Assembly: GCA_019671005.1 (NCBI GenBank)
Contig: CM033724.1
Coordinates: forward strand, 21,429,786 to 21,493,785
Length of the DNA: 64,000 bases
DNA from: Hibiscus mutabilis
Lineage: Eukaryota > Streptophyta > Magnoliopsida > Malvales > Malvaceae
Direction: 5' to 3'
The notes below the pieces were generated by a model. It was not told where the DNA came from. It saw nothing but the letters and a program-made list of their open reading frames with translations, and made no database searches. Both the position numbers and the translations under genes were made by a program. Position 1 is the stretch's first letter. Each line of letters begins with the position of its first letter. This document shows, one piece after another, positions 59,917 through 64,000 of the stretch.

Positions 59917-60153
59917 GTCATCCATTTGAGGTCTTTCCCATTGACATTTGGGTTCTCAATGTCAGGAGACTTGTTGAGAGGCTTGCTCAAACACTTGATC
60001 TTCCTTCATTTCTTCTTCATACTCCTCTAGATATTCTTCTTCCAAAACTTGCCTTGGATCCCCTTGTATCCTATGTCCTTGATTTATTTGACTTCCTTGG
60101 GCTCCTTCAAGCTGATCTAGGCGATTTCGTATTGGTACTAGTAATCTTTTCAT
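59917..60153 (-). pseudogene. G gag N-terminus
   Basis: ATG at 60153 opens 'MKRLLVPIRNRLDQLEGAQG', then an acidic stretch 'EEEYLEEYEEEMKEDQVFEQ', a stop at about 59962, and 'QWERPQMDD', which joins at the E site to 'NFDNIKVSIPPF' (49364 downward). This is the N-terminal region of Gag before the capsid. The start may be further upstream, since an open stretch continues to 60368 in another frame. Confidence 0.65.
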
Positions 60154-60695
60154 TTCTTGGATGATGGTTTGAATGCCATTCCCCCTCCTTCTCTTAGAGT
60201 GGATAGATTGTTGACAGAATGTTTTGATATGGTTAGTAAAATAAACCTTACCTGTACAAAAATCTCACAAAGTCTCTCCAAAAAAATAATCACTCCACTC
60301 ATGTTTTCACTCAGGGATTTTGGCTTTTGTTCCCCTTCTAGTCTAACATTCTCTTGCCTTTTAACCATTAGTATTCAATTCTCTTAATTTCTTAATTGAA
60401 CTCACTCAAAACTCTATCAATCCTTCTTTATGAAGTCGGCTGCCAAATTGATGTTAGGGTATGGAAATAGAAAAAAAAGGGTTGACAAGAAGAAAAATGA
60501 AGGTGGGCTAACTTGGGTCACAAGCAAGAGATTGCAAAATCAAATTTGAACAATTAAACCTTTTTGCATTTTTCTTCGAGCCCTTTTGCTATATATGTCT
60601 TTCTTTGTTTTGGTACTTCTTTTCTTCTTCTTGTTCTTCATCTTCTTCTTCTTCTTTTGAATTGAATTTAAAAATAAAAATTCATAGAGTAATAA
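60154..60695 (-). other. G leader / 5' end, unresolved
   Basis: Lies upstream of the G gag start. I found no primer site and no copy of the putative 3' LTR. The region has a (TTC)n run (60615-60658) and a TATA-like GCTATATATG near 60590 on the plus strand. It may be leader, a truncated 5' LTR, or the original flank. Confidence 0.35.
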
Positions 60696-63122
60696 TGTAA
60701 CATCTCAATTTTTGACTAGTGACCAAAATGTAAATTTTGAAAGTTTTGTGGCTAAAATATAAACTTTGGAAAAGTTCAGGGATTAAAGTGTAATTTTAAA
60801 AAGTTGTGTATTTTAACCCCGTAAATGAATAGTTTACCCCCAAGAATAACATTTATATGTTAGCTAGATTTTTGTACGGAGTTTGTATTATGACTATAAA
60901 ACGATAAAGTTTGGAAAAATATTCGGATAATCAGATCAAGCTAAAATTTTAGAGATAGTTCTATGGACCTTAGAAGAGTCATAAAATATCATTTTTATGG
61001 ATATTTGGTTGCTAACAAGATCAGAAAAAATTTAAATCAATTGAAATAACATGGAATGACAATTTTGTGAGTAAGTTTATCAGTAAAGGGCATTTTGGTC
61101 ATTTTGCCCAAAAGGGACATGGAGGGAATTTTGAGATTTATTTTATGGGTGAATAGTGGCTGACTAGAATACAACTAAGTCTAGTTAGAATGTTAAAATG
61201 GCAAATTAGAAATACAAATCTAGTTGAAGGGTATTTTTGGAAAGTGGAATTTATTAAATTAAAAATCCAATTTTAATTATAAAATGGTCTTAAATATATG
61301 AAATATGAAGGAATTATCAGAAAAAAATACTCTCAAAAACGTTGGTTAAGAGAAAAAAGAAGAGAAAAATTTTACAACCTCGATTTATGCCCCGAATCTC
61401 AGTTTTCAGGTAATCTTTCGAACTACAAAGTTGTTCTACTCTTCGAGCTCTATATTTTGATGTAAATAATTCATAGAATAGTTTCTTGGTTGATGAGATT
61501 TAATATGAGGAAGAAATTATGATTTATGAACAAATTGGGGCTTTTATGATTTTATGAATCCATGGTTGATTTTAAGTTAGAATCATGCTTGTATGATGTT
61601 AGAATCATGTTATTGAGTTGGGATTTAAAACCTACATATTTCGGATTGTATAGAGAAGATTAGGGTTTATGGTTGCAAATCTAACTTAGGGTTTGTGATG
61701 TTGGATTAAGGATCTAGTCAGCTTGATTTGTTGTTTGGAAGCAAAACCCTAAGTTAAATACATAGGGACCATTTTGGCAAGCTTTGAAAATTAAGGGACC
61801 GGATCTGATTTTTGTGAATTTGATGTGTATTTATATTATTAATGATGATAGAGACATGAAAATGAAGTTAGAATGCTAAACCGATGTTTAATCACATTAG
61901 TGACCATTTTGACAAATTGTCAAACTTGAATGGTCTATTCGGCAAAGATGATATGTAGAAGGAGTAAATCTGATTTTTTAGTTAAAATGATGGAATTAAG
62001 GTAGTAATGTTGATTTGAGGACTAATTTGCAAAGTTAAGAAGCTTGAATCCTTATATTTGAAATTTGGTGACCACCTCGACAAAACAAGAGAAGTTAGAG
62101 AAGTAAAGGTTTAAGCTTATTTTGATGAAGGGTGTAAAGAGAACATATGAATACAAGCTTTATTCTAGTCATTTGAAGTAAAGTGATGGGACTAAATTGA
62201 CAAGTAGAGAAATACGGAGAAGTTGGTGTAAATTAGAAGTTATTTATGGAAAGTTAAGTTGGAATTTGAATTATGGCAGTAAGTTTAAAATTTTGCCATA
62301 AATTCTACAAAAATGGTTAGATGATGATTTTTATACCATTGTAAAGATTTGTTAGTCTAGTTTCCTTTTGCAACAAACGGAAACTGATTTTGAGTTCCGA
62401 GTTAAAAGATATGATTTTTAATCGAATGAAGGTCAAAAAATTATAGGGCAGTTTTTGCCTGGACAACTTTGTGACGTAAATGTAAGGAATTTTCATAATT
62501 TTTGTAGATTTTATTCATTTATGTGGTTTATACCGTTAGAACCGTTATCGAATCTAGTTTCTCCAATATAAAGGGAATTAAGATCCAACATGTATTCTAC
62601 CCTGTATAAGTAAATCTTTGAAGGTAGCGCAAGCTATCGAAAATGGAATTTGAAACATTTTGTATTTAAATGTTAGTTAGCAAGCTCGAAAGAAATATTG
62701 AAAGTTCAAATTAATCGTTATTTGTTTTAAAGTTATAAGTTTGATTAATAGTTAGATAAATATAAATTATTCGTATGGTTAAAGAATTACTATTAATGAT
62801 ATTTAATCGGGTAAAATTTTATTTATTGTTTATCACGTAACAATTTTAAATTTAAGAAAGGGCCTAGGCAGGGTACCTAGTTTTGACCCTGAGTTACATA
62901 CTTGTTTTAATAACTGACTAACATGTTTTATAAACCAATTCAGGGTCAAAACTAGAAAACTGCAAATAGGCTACAAGTACTTCAAAAGTCAAGAAATGGT
63001 TATTTTATAAACTAGTTTTATGTCAGATGTTTAAAACAATTACAAGTCTAGAACTATGTTAAATAATATTGTGACATCCTTAATGTGTATTCGTACTATG
63101 AGTATACATTAAGGGTGTTATA
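60696..63122 (+). repeat. D 5' LTR (mosaic)
   Basis: The first part (60696 to about 62700) is the reverse-complement counterpart of the B LTRs, beginning with the shared phrase around 'tagtttacccccaagaat' (60830). The last part (about 62850-63122) matches the A LTR start instead ('agggtcaaaactag', 'aagggcctaggcaggg'). An inverted repeat CCTTAATGT...ACATTAAGG (63077-63114) sits at the end. The 3' copy is outside the window. Confidence 0.75.
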
Positions 63123-63127
63123 TTTAG

Positions 63128-63139
63128 TGGTATCAGAGC
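63128..63139 (+). promoter_or_regulatory. D primer-binding site, tRNA-Met
   Basis: TGGTATCAGAGC, identical to the plant initiator tRNA-Met complement used by chromoviruses and Copia elements. Confidence 0.9.
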
Positions 63140-64000
63140 TGCAGGCTTAGTCGGTTCTGGATGTTAAACCGAGTTTGTTATAAGTTTGTCAGTAAATACA
63201 TGCCCGTAAAATGTCATATTACCATGTGTTGATTGTATGACTTGAAGCTGCTCCTCATTAACATAAGATAGAATAAGATTATAGTAAGGAAAGTAAGACG
63301 CTATCGGGTTTCGTCAATTAACAAATCTCAGAGGTCAACAAAGGACTTATTGCGAGTACAATGAAGTGAAATAAGTATTGTAATCAACTCCAGTTTGAGT
63401 TGAGTTACGTGTATTGTAAGGAGCTGATGCAGAATTATAAAGTTAGTCCTTAACATCTATATATGCACTTATGTTTATAACAACATATGTTACAAGGAAA
63501 TTTAGATAGTAAAGGCTCACATTTGAAGATAAAAAGGCAGTCGTAAGACTGTAAGTTTATGATTAAATGATATTAAGATATTCAGATATGAAGAAGTAAG
63601 AAGAAGTATCTTTACTTGGGAAATATATATGCTTGAGGGTCGAATTTGGCACTCCATAAGACAACATTAATTAAGTTATGAGAAAAATTATTATACGGGA
63701 ATTATACTTAACCCGATAAAGAAATAATGTTAGATGAAAAGCAAATTTTCTCTGAATGGATAGCAAACTTGGTTAATAGAGACAAAGAAATAAGAAATCT
63801 AAAGATTTCATTAATAGTGGTTTTCTCAAGGAAATGTAAGATAAAAGAAGTTATTAGAAGGATTAGGGAAAAATTGAAGAAGTAGTAAGAAGGTCAGACA
63901 TTAACCACTTTCCGCTCAATATGATGTTAAAGTGCTGGTGAAGATGGAAATGCCTAGTTAAATCAAGGTTTATTGTTTCGAACCCTGGATATGATTTTAA

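Larger units (their letters stand above)
7688..60690 (-). mobile_element. Element G: Reina-like Ty3/gypsy element, outer shell of the nest (interrupted by H and E)
   Basis: G is read on the minus strand in four blocks that become one gag-pol when inserts are removed: 60153-59922 (gag start), 49364-47655 (gag to protease linker), 10947-8680 (RT to pol end), and the probable 3' LTR below about 8650. H sits between 47650 and 10947 with GTAGG/GCAGG duplications; E sits between 59917 and 49364 with perfect GTCAT duplications. Across both joins the predicted protein continues. The lineage call rests on the linker resembling 'HDGFTNRY', the 'PLTPLDLLPLP' integrase tail and the 'GPITRA' pol end. The left edge at 7688 (TGTTGATGG, the complement of a CA end) and the right edge are weakly supported. 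Confidence 0.7.
60696..64000 (+). mobile_element. Element D: Tekay/Del-like chromovirus, 5' part (continues right of the window)
   Basis: An LTR-like start TGTAACATCTC at 60696 is preceded by AATAA. The LTR runs to GGGTGTTATA at 63122, followed five bases later by a perfect tRNA-Met primer site. 63140-64000 is leader: its first 450 bp is near-complementary to A's interior (36480-36696 and on), so D and A share an internal family. No gag motif is reached by 64000. Confidence 0.8.

Overview
This window is AT-rich nuclear DNA from a flowering plant, almost certainly a eudicot and possibly Malvaceae (the latter is a weak guess from the style of the gag/coiled-coil elements). The evidence is plant-type Ty3/gypsy LTR retrotransposons with tRNA-Met, tRNA-Asp and tRNA-Arg type primer sites, a hAT transposase relic, and the 3' end of an intron-containing GT47 (exostosin) glycosyltransferase. 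I see no complete, intact host gene.

Layout. 1-3920: a decayed minus-strand chromovirus ('J'), with one LTR cut by the window edge. It abuts a long-inverted-repeat DNA element ('K', 3921 to about 4660). 5030-5693: three C-terminal exons of a GT47 gene. 6506-7687: a broken hAT transposase on the minus strand. From about 7688 to about 60690 lies one continuous set of nested retrotransposons. 60696-64000: the 5' LTR, primer site and leader of another chromovirus ('D', plus strand) that runs off the window.

The nest, from outside in: a Reina-like gypsy element 'G' (minus; gag start near 60153, pol end near 8680). G is split twice, by a gag-only Athila/Tat-like element 'H' (plus, 10948-47649) in its protease-RT region and by a Tekay/Del-like chromovirus 'E' (minus, 49365-59916) in its gag. 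H is split by a chromovirus 'A' (minus, 12842-43583). The left LTR of A holds a gag-only, Ogre/Tat-like element 'I' (plus, 12878-22956) and another chromovirus 'B' (minus, 25183-35287). The right LTR of A holds a solo LTR 'C' (37441-40435). E's right LTR holds a solo LTR 'F' (56937-58914). Nearly every junction has a recognisable 5-bp target duplication, and G's and H's reading frames close up when the inserts are removed.

None of the elements looks autonomous. G has lost the catalytic part of RT. H and I carry gag-like but no pol sequence. A and B have shortened interiors. E is the best preserved: its RT FIDD motif and integrase DD35E residues are still readable, but it has frameshifts and stops, a damaged zinc knuckle and RNase H site, and a truncated 5' LTR. 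The most unusual signals are a tRNA-like Pol III unit (A box, B box, T7 terminator) in both J LTRs, the chimeric gag-coiled-coil-gag layout of I, and short palindromes and hairpins shared by otherwise diverged chromovirus LTRs. Percent identities quoted are rough hand alignments of short samples, not computed values.
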